A stretch of 64,000 nt of DNA from Aphis gossypii (Eukaryota; Arthropoda; Insecta; Hemiptera; Aphididae): positions 20,544,695 through 20,608,694 of the forward strand of contig NC_065533.1 of the NCBI RefSeq assembly GCF_020184175.1, read 5' to 3'. The notes under the pieces were generated by a model. The model saw only the letters and a list, made by a program, of their open reading frames with translations, had not been told where the DNA came from and did no database searches. Positions within the stretch are counted from its first letter, which is position 1. The number at the start of each line of letters is the position of its first letter. The position numbers were made by a program, and so were the translations under genes. Positions 1 through 13,726 of this stretch are shown piece after piece.

Positions 1-116
1 TTATATTGTTGTAATTTAAAAATATTGTACATGTATACTTGAAACTTTTAACACCTATTATTATATTTTATTCACACAATTCAATTTTTCAATTTAGTGT
101 TTAAGGCAATAATTGA

Positions 117-165
117 TTCAACCTATTATATTACTAATAGTAAAATTAATTAGTTGAGTTAATTA
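117..165 (+). repeat. left-end fragment of the dispersed repeat family
   Basis: TATTACTAATAGTAAAAT followed by TTAGTTGAG matches the left part of the copy at 45865 (TATTACTAATAGTAAAAT then TTAGTTTAA). Confidence 0.45.
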
Positions 166-1689
166 AGTTATATCCTCAATTACACCTACTATACAGCAAA
201 GTGATTACCTACTTTCCCCTTTTTAACAACAAAATAATTAGAAAATTTTCGAGTTTTTGACAAATAACGATAAAATTCCAACTTTAAATGCTTATAAAAC
301 AATATTGTCACTATATATTATGTATATTCATTTTTTTATTATATATAAGTATTAAAATATTTTAATATTTTTTAAGCTATATCATGTGTTCTAGAATCCC
401 AATATAAATATTTTGAGAACATTTTAAGTATTATATGACGTATAATATAATAATATATAATGACACAATGTATATAAATTATATCATATTATATATCTCA
501 GTTATATTTTGTTTTCGAATTAGGTACATAAGAAAAAAGTAAAAAGTTGTGTAAAAAATCCTATCACAGAATAATTTTTTCTCCGGTTACTCAGTAAAAT
601 ATTTTTTTTTGCCCCTAAAGTATCAACTAGATATAATTTGCTATCAGAAAGAACTCTCAGAGTTGAAATCTAAGTATTTTTACTGATTAGCAAAAAGTTG
701 ATGAGAGATGCAAAAAAAAAAAATAATTGCCAACACAATAACTAATTAATAAAACCATCCATGCAAACATTGTTATATTGTACATAGTTATACCCGACGG
801 ACGGAAAATTGCAATAGAAAAAATGTAAATATTATTTTAAACAGATGTATTGACAACAATTGTTATCACCCGTTCACCCCAGTTGAAAAAATCCACCCTT
901 AAAAATACAAACTTAAATATACATTTCATATAAGAGAAATTTAATAACAATGAATTACCCTGTAGTATAATAGTTTTTAAGTATAGGTACCTACATTCGA
1001 TATCATATAACCATTCAAATAAGTAAGTCTAACCTTTCATAAACTTATTGAATTAAATAACATATATTTACATGCGAAACCATTCGTTGGGATTTTATTC
1101 TTGATTATCTACTTGACTTTTATGAATATATCTATTTATTAATGTATAAAACAGTTGAATATGTACTCAATCGATCGTACTCAGTTAAACTTCATAAATA
1201 TGTTTTCATACACTCACATTTCAATTATTATTAGAACTATATTTTGATTTTGTTTCAAGTAGAGCTAATCAATATTGTTTACCTCATAAAAACAACTTTG
1301 GATCACTAAACTTACTACCTCCTAATGACGCAAAACCTGCAACCAAAGTGTACGATGACGACGACCGTCTTCATAGTGGTATTTTACCACTAGTATATAT
1401 TTACTTTCATATGAGACGCAGTAATAAAGATATAGCTCGACGATCCACGTCAGAATATAATATAGTATATAGAACAAACATTGTATATGATTTTTTCGGA
1501 GGCTGCCCACTACACGTTTATTATTATTAAAGTATGAAAAATAGGCATAGGTACAAATACCGATCGCTAAACACATGCATAACAATGAGACAATTCACTC
1601 TGGGGTACACTATTAATATTTCGTTTATTGTGTAGTCAAAAATGTATTATATATTTCGATTTATTTTCCTTAAAGTAAATCCTAGATGG
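166..1689. other. AT-rich non-coding DNA
   Basis: Nothing beyond A/T runs and short chance frames (87 codons minus at 1322-1585, rich in Tyr/Ile). Confidence 0.6.
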
Positions 1690-1694
1690 GGTCA

Positions 1695-2009
1695 TGTCAC
1701 GAGGGACGCCATGTTCGGTCTGATTTTTGGCAAAACCCTCGACCCCGGAACGAGGGAGTCGTCGTTTTAGTCCGAACGCTTCGAACAAGAATGACCCATT
1801 GTCCGCGAATCACTATCATCTATTGTGAATATTTGGTCTACCTATAGGACTGGATAAGTTTTAAATTACCGTCATCCAGGTCGCTGAGCCCACATTCATC
1901 CCGAGAGATCTATAAGTAGGGTATTACTTAGTCCTCAGAGACAGCCAGTGCTGTATGTTATTATTGTTTTGAAAGCAATCACCGTCGCATTTGAAAACGA
2001 TTCCGAACA
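1695..2009 (+). mobile_element. LTR-like island, possible solo LTR
   Basis: This GC-richer segment starts TGTCACGAGG and can be ended at CCGAACA, giving the TG...CA ends of an LTR. It contains a TATA-like TCTATAAGTAGGG about 100 bases before the right end. No matching second LTR and no clear 5-bp target duplication were found, so the class is a guess. It shares three motifs in the same order with the island at 43860-44150. Confidence 0.3.
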
Positions 2010-2075
2010 GATATCGGTTTACCGAATAATGTATTTATAAGACATTTTTCGAAAAAAAATGGTCATAATATATTG

Positions 2076-2095
2076 TATATATATATATATATATA
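2076..2095 (+). repeat. (TA)10 microsatellite
   Basis: Pure TA dinucleotide run. Confidence 0.9.
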
Positions 2096-2099
2096 CATA

Positions 2100-5000
2100 T
2101 GCGTGTGTGTTGTTGTATATTAAAATATTTAAAAATAAATAATAATATTATACGATACGGATATCAATACGCGTTATTATCCACGAGTTATAATTTTTCT
2201 TAAAATGTATTAAATAGACAATAATTGTTCCAAACCGAAAAAATTACCAGCTTACCACTGATGTCGTGTATGTTCGTGTATCGTGTATGTATATTCAATG
2301 TAATTTTAAAATTACAGATTTCTAATCTACATGGTCGAATGCTTATTATATACTATATATATATATAGTATATACATTGACACGTCTTTTGAAAGAGAAA
2401 CATTTATTTTTGTAGAATACTCGGTATGTACTTTAATATAATAAAAAGTTGTTGTATGCAATCTGTAAATAATTCGATTTTTTCAAGAAAACCCAATCGA
2501 TATTCGAATTTGTTTGCGTAATAAGAACTGATTACTCGGGAAGGGTAATTTTGAAATTACAAGAACTTCCTAATGGATTCAAGATTAACAAGACTTTTTC
2601 ATATGTTAAAATATGTTGTTGTATTTTCTCGATATCCTTCACATTATTTTAACCAACATAGCATTATTTTTGGAAAACAATTTTCATTGATTTATTTTAA
2701 ATTATCATAATAATTGGATAAAATATATATGAATACGTTATAACTAATACAATATTCATAGCATAAATAAATTATTTAACTAAATACACCTAATGGTTTA
2801 TTTTTAATTATTAATAAATACCTAATTGTAAGTTGTAACTAAATGATTTATAAATAAAATGATGCATATTAGATTTAGTTGATAATTTCGAGAGTCAAAA
2901 GTATGAATTTTCCCAAAATATTATTAAAATATCGCAAAAAAGAAAGAAAAAATAGTAGAAAAATTAAAATATTACAAATCATCAGTTTATGACAAAATAC
3001 ATTTTATTTTTCTATATTCTTATAATTAATTAATATAATAAACATAAATAAATTACCTAAAAGTAAGTTTATAGTCATAACCTTTTTCATATGCATTTGG
3101 AGTTAAATATTCGAATCTTAAACCAAATTCAACAACATCAGGAATATTTGCAAATTATATTGTAGATAAAAATCCATAAAATATTCGTTTTAATACTTAA
3201 GGCTTAGCAATTAAAACAATGTATCTGATAATTGCTAATCTACTAAAATCTTGAAAAAATGTTAGCGTAAAGCCGCATTCATCTTGATAGTGTGCTTGAA
3301 GTTTTAACGATTAGGTATTCAAACGTAAAATAACGATTTATCTACGAATAATTGTTATTATTTTGGATTTTATTCATAAAATACTAATCGTAAAAACGTA
3401 TTAAACTATCAATCATCATTTGTATACACTATGATATTTTCAAAACACCAATGCTAATTTTAAGTAGAGTTTGGTCTGTTAAACTTTAAACCTCACCTGA
3501 ATAAACTAATTTTCATACCTTAAAAATGTTTTCTTTTATTTATTGGAAGCTGTCCGTGGCATCTAAAGCCATTAAGAATATTGGTTTTAACACAAATTAA
3601 TAGTATTTAGAAAATTTATTATTTTTTATCATATCAATTGTATTGTTTTTTAACGAGAAGTATGATTTATAATAATTTGAGTATGTTTTATTCTAAGTTT
3701 AAAATTTAAGATACACGCGCACAAACGCATTTATAAATTTATATATTTAAAAAATGAAATTTTAGACTTAAAATGATGCAAAAAATGTATTGGTCTTAAT
3801 TATGTTTTTTTTTTTTTTTTTTGGTTTTTTTGACCAGTGATCGAAAGATTTTAAGAACCTCTTTATGTATTTATTATTACTATAGATCGCGCTCATCGTT
3901 CACGTGGATTTTTTTTCCAAATGTTTAAATCACAAGTTAAATTTTCTTAAAAATAGTTCACGTAGGTATAACAATATGGATGTATAGATAGAAAAAGTAT
4001 AAAATATACCAGTAATTAAAATATTTCACCTTCATTAGTATCATTAATCCACATTGCATACAATCCGTTCAAATCACTTATTTTTTGTTTTAGTTCAATT
4101 TCATCATTGGCCGATAAAAATACAGTACATTTTTTCAGTAATTTCACTAAAATATAATTTATACTTTGGGGGTCTTGAGGATCATCCAAACTTGCATTAA
4201 TATTCATATTTATGCTAAAGAAATGAAAATTAAAGCCTGTAACGCTTGTAGATAATTTATAACGAAAAAAACTATGGTTTTTAAAATATTGATTAAGACA
4301 TAACAACAGTGGGCCCGATAATTATTAAAAACCATGATAACGAAAATAAATTACCATAGACTTTACACTAATAATTTAATGTCTATGTAAATTACACACT
4401 CGTTTTATTTTTTAGATTATAAAAAAGCAATATTACTAATACCTACTATTTAATTGAACTATGTTTTCCAAAATTGAATGCTATTCACAATAATTGTATG
4501 ACAAACATTGAATATTAGAATATTTAGTCACGACTTTTTACGACACAACATTAATATCTGTTTCGATAAATATGCAAAATGTTTAAATATCTTATCTCCT
4601 CCGTTGAATGTTTTAATACATTAATATTGCGAATGAAAATTGCGATGCAATGTTCGATCCTATAAAATAATATTTTCCGGATTAAAACAGCTAAATCATT
4701 GTTCACCGTCCCATGATTCCAATCGACGTCATATATACGTGAACATCAATGAGGTAATTTGTGAATTTTATTTACAGCCGTAGGCCACTAACTATTAAAT
4801 AGCTGGCAATCAACAAATACGTTCAAAGCAATGCACGAGTAGATTATTGGCATCTTAAAATTAGCTTTAGTGCATCGAGACCTACAACAGTCAAGATCCA
4901 TCCAATGACATTTTCTCAGAAGCTTTTAGTGTTTTATTATTTAAAGAGCACCATGACTGCATAAAGATTTTGGTTTCATCTCATAAAACATAAATATCTT

Positions 5001-5525
5001 AAGATAATATAGTACAAAAGAAAGACTATAGTCATATTGTGTAAAGATTAAACATGTAAGTACAAAATTTAATATTTAAAATAATAATAATAGCGTAACT
5101 GATATCATCCTACAGTCTTCAAAATGTATTTCATTATTACGATTTTGGTTTCATCCAAAACTACGACATTAAGCGAGATGTATTTTTTATTATCCGCGTT
5201 TGGATATTGTAACATTTTTCAATGGTTGTTATGGTGCAAATGTTTGGAATTATATTAAAATAAATATATTAACCAATTAACCAGTAAATAACCGATACAT
5301 ATTCTATTCGTCGTGTTACCTCAATTACCAACGTTTTTGGCAATATAATTAGTAACGTTCATAGTTTCTTTTCCATCGTGCAGCAATAAGCTTGTTGTCC
5401 TTGATCGTTGCTCACTAGGTACAGCATGTTGTAATAATTATTTAAATTCTTTATGCATATAGTGCATTTTATACTTATTTATATTTTAAAAATTAATTGA
5501 ATCTTAAGAATGAGATGTCATATAG
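2100..5525. other. AT-rich non-coding DNA
   Basis: Contains a T17 run near 3807 and the weak exon candidate at 4016-4306; nothing else recognised. Confidence 0.5.
4016..4306 (-). other. open frame of 96 codons, weak exon candidate
   Basis: The C-terminal 65 residues are not simple low complexity: they include DDPQDPQS and LSANDEIELKQKISDLNG. A T-rich tract ending TTTCTTTAG lies inside the frame near 4227, so a terminal exon could begin there. No family is recognised and no AATAAA follows closely. A chance frame or an old transposon piece is equally possible. Confidence 0.2.
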
Positions 5526-5530
5526 TGAAC

Positions 5531-5800
5531 AATGGTTACTTTATTTATTTGATGCATTAAAAGCGCTGTTTTTGGCGTTGACAAAATAAAATCGAGTGTG
5601 AATCTAAGATACACGTAACAGTAGACGATATTGAAATAAAAAAATCAATAAACGAACACATTCGTGATTCTAAAACAGCAAAAATCGAAAGAAATGTAGT
5701 AGTTAAACGCGTAAAACGGCGTGCAGCTGAAAGCACGGAATCCACATCAAGAGTCATAAATGAATGTCTGGCTGTGTTATATCAGAAACAGCTACAATAG
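5531..5800 (+). pseudogene. FLYWCH zinc finger remnant of the MULE transposase
   Basis: One frame runs from NGYFIY through CFWR, IECESKIH and NEH to a stop at 5798-5800, broken only by a TAA near 5558 and a TGA near 5579. The spacing of the aromatic, Cys and His residues fits a FLYWCH finger. The basic segment after it (VKRVKRRAAEST) is also seen in insect MULE proteins. Confidence 0.7.
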
Positions 5801-6310
5801 GTATAATTTTTTATTGTGCTATAAAATAAACATAAATAAGCTAAAATTATAAATAAATTATGTTAATTTTGTTAAGTTTTTCGTATACATTGCCCATTCA
5901 CTATTTAAATGTTGGTGACTTAGAAATTAAGTAATCCACTATTTTAAATAACTTTAGCATAAACAACAACAAAATTATTAATAATAATTTACGTATTAAC
6001 ATTTATAAAATAAAATTAAAAAAATAGGTACCTAGTAAATTAAGGAATAAACTATAAAAATGAAAAATAGACCTATAATAATATTTTACAATTCACCATT
6101 TACCTACTGATCGAATATAACCAAAATAAAAATAAATTGTTATAGCCCTGTGTTCAAAGATAAACACGTTGAAGTTAACAGACGAGAGTTCAGCACCAGT
6201 AAACTTTAAAAAGTTTTTAAGCTTTTTTTCGATATTTATTTACTGTTTATAAACAGTATAGTTATAGATTATACTACCTATTAATTGTTATGTTATTATA
6301 ATATTTTTAG
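5801..6310 (+). other. possible ancestral intron or insertion inside the MULE
   Basis: About 510 AT-rich bases without transposase similarity separate the finger and linker pieces. The stretch begins GTATAA and ends TTTTTAG, as an intron would. The exact joint is uncertain because both flanks have decayed. Confidence 0.35.
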
Positions 6311-7250
6311 GGAGAAATTCAATCAAATTACATATTGAAAAACAAATTCGAAAAAAACTAAATAATATACAAACAGTATCCGATACATCCGAGGAATACG
6401 CATCTCTAAAAATACCTGAAATGTATACACATTACACATATTCACCATTTGAAGAGCGCAAAGAAATTTTTATTAGCAAATACTTGATACGGGCACATAT
6501 AATTTTAATTTTATGAAAAAAATTGGAAATTTACGAAATTTTAAGGCACGGTTAGAACTTTTAAAATTTCACCTCTTCTTTTTACTAAATATTACTTAAA
6601 GCTTTTTACTTGCTGAATATTTAAATAGTGTGCATCCTATTATACATGAATTACACCCTGATAAATTTACAAAAACGTATGATCAACTTTTTAAAATGTT
6701 GATAAATCTATACCCTGAATTAAATCTTACATATATATCATTAGACTTTAAATTAACTGTTATAAATGTAATGAAATAATGAAAAAACATTTCCCAAGTA
6801 CTATTATTTATGAATTTATGATTGTTCCTTTCCTTTTACAAAACAAAAAAAAAATGATTGCAAATTGTATCTTATAATGTTATTATATAATAACGATGCA
6901 GATTTTTCTATTTCTGTCAAAATGATAATTACAAATGCATTTGTTTACATCAACAATATTGACACAGCCAACGATTCGTTGGATGAATATTTACCAGAAG
7001 AACTTTAACCCTTACTTGAATGGTTTGAGGATAATTATGTCGGAAGATTAAATCGAAATAGATGTGGACGGAGACCCACTAGATTTCCACCATCAATTTG
7101 GAATTTAAATGAGCGAGTACTAAATAGTATACGTACACAGAACAAATAATCAGTCAGAGGCTGTCAACCGAAGAGTTAATGTTAAAATGAGAATGGTCCA
7201 TCCTATTTTATGGTAATTTATAACGCCTTTAAGAAAAATTTAAGCTGTGA

Positions 7251-10200
7251 GGAATACATATTTATTTTAATTAGAATCATGAAATAGTCCCTCTAAAAAG
7301 CTCAAATTTATATTGACACAGACAAAAGATTTCTAAAAACAAATCAAGAATTAGGTAAAATTTAACGTATTTAAGAACCGTAGCATGCAATATAATATCT
7401 TTACGATAATATAGTTTAAAATTATGTACATTTTTCAGCAAGATATCAGTTATATGTTTTCAATTGTATTTTTTAATTAACTGAAATTTTTTTAATTAAA
7501 TAATTTTTTTTAATCATTTACACCAAAACTACCTTACCGCAAAATTTTCTAGTTATAGGACATAATTATATAGTATTAGATATTGTAAATAATAATAGAA
7601 AGCGATTCTTCGAAGGTAAACGCTGATTTTCCCTTAAAGTTTTTACGTTTATGGGATTATTTTTTTTTTTTTTTTACATGATTTTAAGTTATTGCAAAAC
7701 ACATTTTCGAAGAAAAAAATGTATTTTTACTATTTTACAACGCGTTTAAACTCAATTAATATATAGTATCTCAGAATAATATTGTACTTTAAAATATAAA
7801 ATTTAAAGTGTAATTACGTATGTTACTTTTCGAAAAAGTAAAAAACTCATAAAATGGCAATGACTTAAAATTAATTAAGTGTGTAAAAAAAAAAAAATTA
7901 GTTTTTAGAACATTAATACTTTTCAATGAAATAATTGTTTTATTTCTAAAAAAATCACTCGGAATTAACGGTGTACAGAATTACATTTGGAATGCTGCAA
8001 AAGATATACATCGTTTACTTTATTTCATTTTAAACGTGCAATTATTATTATTTGTTGAGACTAAATGAAAACATATACTTGAGTTCGTAGTTGATTAAAA
8101 TTACAAGAGTGCCTTAAACGGTGCATATTTACACTCTATCTTTAAAGTGAGTAGACGATAAATTTTCATTTTGTCGACGTCATAGATACTATCGAAATAT
8201 TAGTGACATTTTATAATAAATTATACACATATTTAAAATACTCGCTATAAAATATTATACACTTTTCACCAAAAGAATTTTTAATTAATACATTTTAAAT
8301 TTGTTATGGTTATGAGTAAACATGTTAATTTTATAACGTTGTTATTCGTTTATTTATATGATCAGTGGTGTTTAGGCATTAAATTGACATTCTTTAAATT
8401 CAGGCAGAAATTGTTTTCTATATACTGTTTACATGTAAATATTATCGCAATTCATTATTATTATAGTTTCAAAATATTGAAGTGTTTTCATAGATATTGC
8501 ACATTTTAAATGTTGTACACACTGTAAAATACCTACACTTGGACATTTTTGTACTCTTACTGATTAAAAAATTGTTTTTAATTTTATATCAAACTATCAA
8601 CTAAATTTTTTTGTTTTACTACCTTCGTAATCATTTTTTTTTTAAAAAAAATCTTAACATTTAAATGTTACCTCGGAAATATTAAGAAAATAATATTTTT
8701 ATCTCCATTTGTAAAATTGTTAATATACAATAGTTTGAATGTTAATGTTTTCAGAATATATTATTAATATTTGATTTACAACAAAATAATCAAAACAAAT
8801 TTTATTTTTAATCAAGAACCTATAATATTATTTTATAATATTTTCACTTAAGGATACTACTATAAAGAACATAGGTATATTTAAATCCAAAGTATACCTA
8901 CATATAAAAATTATTCAGTTGATTTATAAATTAAATGGATCTTGTTACTTCAAATGAACTTAAACGATTCAATATAATATAATACAATGGGAAAAATGAA
9001 TACAACTATAAAGTGAATTTTTGATTTTAATGCATTTTACTAAGAAAAAATCCGATAACCCTAGTATCAGAATACGCATAAATATTTTCTATCATAATAT
9101 TAAAATGTTAAGTTCAAATAACTATAAATACTATTAAATACTATTATAAATCTCCATATTAAAACGCGTTACTTAATATTTTACCTGTATAGAACGATTT
9201 TCTATAGTTTATTTTTATTTTATTGTAAGCTTTTATATGTATAGGAATTTAAGCCTTTAGAGATTTTATGTTTCATCTAAAAATATTGTATCTTACTTTA
9301 TCTAACATAAAATGCCAAAGTCACGTAGTGGTTGTTGGTTTTCGATAAAATTGTTAAAAAAAATAAGTGTAACAATATTTTTTTCTTTACTCAATTTTAA
9401 AATTAATTATCAAGTACATGAAAAGTTTTCGGATGCGTAAAAATATTATATTCACCACGTAGATGGTTTTTTCTGTTTAATTAGAAAAAATTTTTTTTTT
9501 TTTTTAATCTAGTTGAAATAAGTAAATCTACGTTCACAAACTAAATTGTTTATGCACTTCACATTTCGTGAGCAAGTACCTAAATACGTTTTTGTATTAC
9601 AAAGCAATAGTCATCATGTACAACACTACTCGTGTCGATCGAGTGTATCACGCCGTCTTGACATCGGTCGACCAAAATACATAGTCGCTGTGCCATATAT
9701 ACTTGACTGAGTATAGGTAGTACAATATACATTAAACACTCATCAGTCGCGTATAGCTCCTCAACGGAGTGTATACCTAAAGACGCCTTCCTATACAGCT
9801 TTCTGGAAATGTTCAGAGAAATCACTACAAGAACCCACCAACAATAGAACGTCTTATTTGGAAACCGCGATCAAAACAAACACTCGATCCATCAAATTGT
9901 TCCGGATCAAACTGAGAGGTCTAAGTGAGGATTTTCTTCGTCAAATACCGATCGATGGTTTTCTCCGGACGGTAGTCGAGGTATCCTTATTATTACTCTA
10001 ATTATATTTATCTCGTTGTTTATACTATTTTTTAAAAATCCACGCATACATCGGTTAAATGGTTTTTTAGTCTATTAGCGGACGGATAGGAAGAAATATT
10101 CATTTATGTGTATTGTATACACATACAGATTTCTATTCGATTTGGAACAGCTTTGCCAATAAACCATTAAATAATACTAATAGATTTATCGTGTCTTAAA

Positions 10201-13064
10201 CACCATCAAACTAGGTATACACATATTTTTAACACAGTAGTTTTGGGGGTTTTGATCAAATACAAAATACACGTCTAAATAACTACTTTATTCGATATAA
10301 CTGATCGATAACGGATACTCTATAGTGTATAGGACATATAGGTATACAAACAAAAATTCTCGTGTAAGACTCTCTAAAAATTAAAAATATCAAAGATTAT
10401 TGTTGACGTGTATATTATCGATAACGGATATATAATTAATTATTTGTGTACCAAATTTCAGTATTTTTTTACTTCAATAGATTTGGCTGTAAATTTCTCA
10501 CTAATACACTCGCGAACATACACAAACAAACATGCCTTTTATTATTATAGATTCAATTATGCCTATCTTAAACATCTAAATAATTCGTGCTACTGCTACA
10601 GGTGGTGTATACAATTTAATTGCAAAAAATAGTACTTTTGTATTTCCTGCAGTGTCACCTAGCTATATAGACTAAGATGTCGTTAAAATACAATCACAAA
10701 ACAATCCATAAAAAGTAATGGGTATATTCTTAGACTATGGGGTTATAAAAATGCTAAGTCTACTTTTTTCATAGACTTATTTTGGAATTAAATACATAAG
10801 TACCTAACTTTACTTGAATTCTAATGAATAATATTAATAGGCCTAACCAATACATGTTTCGGATTTTCCAATTTGCTGCTTTGCTATATTATATAGCTAT
10901 TAGCTATATATTTCAAAAGTTTTTAAGTTTAATTTTGACCACATTAACATTGCACATTATAAACCTTTCGCTTTTTTCGAACGATTTACAATTGAAATAC
11001 TAAATTTTATACTACAACTGCATGAGTACATGTATTTTTTCTAAATTATAATCATAATTACAAGACCTTAAAAATTTAAGTATTAAATATCAAATATAGT
11101 GTCAATATTGAAAACATATTACAACAATAATAAACAATTATTATATTTATTACATATCAGTGCATCACTATTATTATAACAGTATTTGTATGTTTTGATA
11201 ATTTTTAAGTAGGAAAAAATTTTTTATAATTTTTAGAAGTATACGCCATACTAGTCATATCTACAGTATTTCGTATTATTTTATACATTGTGATTTTTAT
11301 AGAAATTTTAATCATATAAAAAAAAAAAAAAAAAAGTTTTTAAAATTGGTTTTTATTTTTAATCACTACACAAAAGATAATGTAAAAAAACTTAGATAAA
11401 TATAAAGACTTATTGCGTCCTAATTGAATATAGTTTCTGAAATAAATTGTTAGTTTGAAAATACTATTATAGGTATAAAAGTAAACTCTTAAACACTTTT
11501 TTTTAAAACATTAAAAATATTTATAATTTACAACCTTAAATTTCAGTACAAAAGTTCCGTTAATTTTACAAAATAATCCTAAAGGATAATGTACTTTTCA
11601 GTCGTAGTACAAAAACAGAATATTTAATTTAATTTGATATACATATTAGATGTATATTGTACATACATATAGATATACACATAATTTTATGTATAAATAT
11701 GAACATTTTACAAGCTATTAATTTCTTTTGAGTTTTGAGAAGAAAGTATTTTTATTGTAACTCACAAACATATTTTCTACAACAAACTTTAGATTTTAGT
11801 TGAAAAATATATGAGATGCAAAAAATTGTTACGTATAGAAACTTTTCATTAGCTTAAAGCTGAGTTAATTACTTGTTAGCTTGACCCAAGTTGTTGCCAT
11901 CTTATTATATATTCATAACTTGGTTTACAGTTTTAATTTTAAAATATTATCGTCTAAGAGGTTGATTATATATACGTGAATCAACAAAAACTTGCAAACT
12001 TTAAATAATTTTAATATTTAATTTAAATTTTTAAGAGCCAAAAATAATGTTGAAATACTCTATAGTCTGTAGGTAATATATATAATTATTAGTATATTTG
12101 TTATTAATGTAGCTCGAATCATGCTGAGAGTCTGAGGCTAAAACAGGAATATCAAATATATCAAATAAATACCAACACAGCTATATTGTGTTTCAAATTA
12201 ACTACTTGAAAAGTGTAAATGTTCGTATAACTGTGCATAATATTAATTTAGGCCAAAGAAAGATTCCTTATTAAATGCTTACCATTAGTTCATAAAAACA
12301 TTTTTTTTAATTTTAAGAACAAAAAATACATTAATTTTAAGAATCGGTTTAAAACTACGAATATAATATAATACTATAATAGTTCATTAAATAAAACATA
12401 ATTTTAATATTATTCTTATAAGTAGGTACTTATGTAATTGCCACAATAGTAATAAAAATATTATGATGATAATTTTGATTTTTTTTTCCTTTAATTGTTA
12501 AGATTTATTCTAAAATGGTTGAGAAATTAAATCATTTTTAAACCTTATATTTATTTTTAACTGCTGCTTTATGCTAATCCATAATGCCTCGTAAGACTAA
12601 TGAAAACGGCCAGGAATAATTTGCTAACACATTTAGTTGTATATTGTATTTATCTTTTCTCTCATAGCTCTTCATTAGACTCCGAGATTCCTTCGAACTG
12701 CAATGTCTCCTCACCCCTTAATCTTGACATATACCTGACAAGCCAGCCTATTCTTCTAGGTCTATTAAACAATTGCGCGACTCGTAGCGTTCATAGCACA
12801 ATAATTCCTGTTGTTGTATCACAATATAACAATGACACTAGCATTGTACTATAATAAACTAGTATATTAATATTATATTATAATGAGGTTTAATTTATAC
12901 GTTAAAGTTGTAATTAATTTTGTTTTAATTTTAAAATAAAGAAAATGTCACACACTCAGTGTTCTGTCAAAGTAAATAGTCTGTATTATTCACTTTTATT
13001 TCAATTTATTATTATCATAATTTTTTTTACTTGCCAATTTATTGTTCAAACATTATACTAAAAT
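7251..13064. other. AT-rich non-coding DNA
   Basis: Poly-T/poly-A runs near 7662, 9490 and 11320. Segments 9560-9970 and 12580-12850 have more balanced composition and open frames of 81 and 84 codons, but no family was recognised. They may be old transposon pieces. Confidence 0.5.
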
Positions 13065-13072
13065 ATTATAAT

Positions 13073-13718
13073 CAGTGCCCGGATTTAAATATTACTTACA
13101 TGTTTTTTCTGAACAGTCCAAAAAATAGTTAGGTAAGCTACAAGTTTGAATAATAGTCAATAGATCGAAAATATTTTGAATATTTTGGCATTTTTTGACA
13201 TGTACTGCATATTTCTGTATTTTACGATTTTTTATTGTATATATATTTTATATTATTATACTGTTTTTAAATACATAATATATAATATTTTGATTATTTA
13301 AATTAAAATAACGTATTTATAGTTATATGTATAATCCATTTCATTTGACGAATTCATTTTCTTATCTTATCTAAAATCTATCGGGACAAGTAGTAATCGT
13401 AATCTATTATTGAGTAGGTTTTCGTGAATCATTCATCAGTCGTATTTGTTTCTTCGTGTAAGTCGTGATCCGAGTGTTCGTAATTTTCATTCGATGAAAA
13501 TATTTTTAATATTAATTTTTCAGATTGAAATTACAATATTAATCATATAAATATAATATAATTATATGTTAACATATAAACAAATAAAAGACTTTTTTAG
13601 TCGATTTTTTTGCATATTTTTTATTTTATAGAGTATATTCATACAAAATAAGAGAATAAGTGCATATTTAATAGTGTGTATTTCTGAAATTTTTTAAAGA
13701 ATATACATCCGGACCCTA
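13073..13718. mobile_element. non-autonomous hAT-type element (646 bp)
   Basis: Left end CAGTGCCCGGAT and the reverse complement of the right end TAGGGTCCGGAT match at 9 of 12 positions. The element is flanked by a perfect 8-bp direct repeat, ATTATAAT (13065-13072 and 13719-13726), the duplication length of hAT elements. It has no coding capacity and could only move with a transposase supplied elsewhere. The duplication is AT-rich, so chance agreement is more likely than for a mixed sequence. Confidence 0.65.
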
Positions 13719-13726
13719 ATTATAAT

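Larger units (their letters stand above)
5531..7250 (+). mobile_element. decayed MULE (Mutator-like) transposon with FLYWCH finger
   Basis: Broken reading-frame pieces on the plus strand follow the order of a FLYWCH-containing MULE transposase. 5531-5800 is one frame with two stops covering a FLYWCH finger (GYFIY, CFW, IECESKIH, NEH), then a basic region. 6313-6516 carries the linker, including SLKIPEMY. About 6550-6780 has a damaged DGTF-type segment and TYDQLFKML followed by LDFK, where the family has the second catalytic Asp. 6889-7250 has the C-terminal signature: LLEWFEDNYVGRLNRNR, then FPPSIWNLNERV, then VHPILW. Stops and frameshifts occur throughout, so the copy is inactive. Terminal repeats and target duplication were not found, so the true ends are unknown. 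MULE transposases normally cut and paste DNA using a DDE catalytic triad. Confidence 0.8.

Noticed and set aside
4304..4790. CAGTGGGCCCG with a possible inverted partner near 4772
   Set aside because: Only about five matching bases and no target duplication.
9580..9825. 81-codon minus-strand frame in a balanced stretch
   Set aside because: No domain, no splice support; kept only as a note on the region.
12142..12168. Minus-strand GATATATTTGATATTC, similar to miR-190
   Set aside because: Mismatch within the seed and no hairpin; AT-rich chance match.
12600..12854. 84-codon plus-strand frame with a signal-like N-terminus; on the minus strand RIGWLVRYMSRLRG recalled a LINE tail
   Set aside because: The resemblance is slight and needs frame jumps; neither strand gives a supported call.
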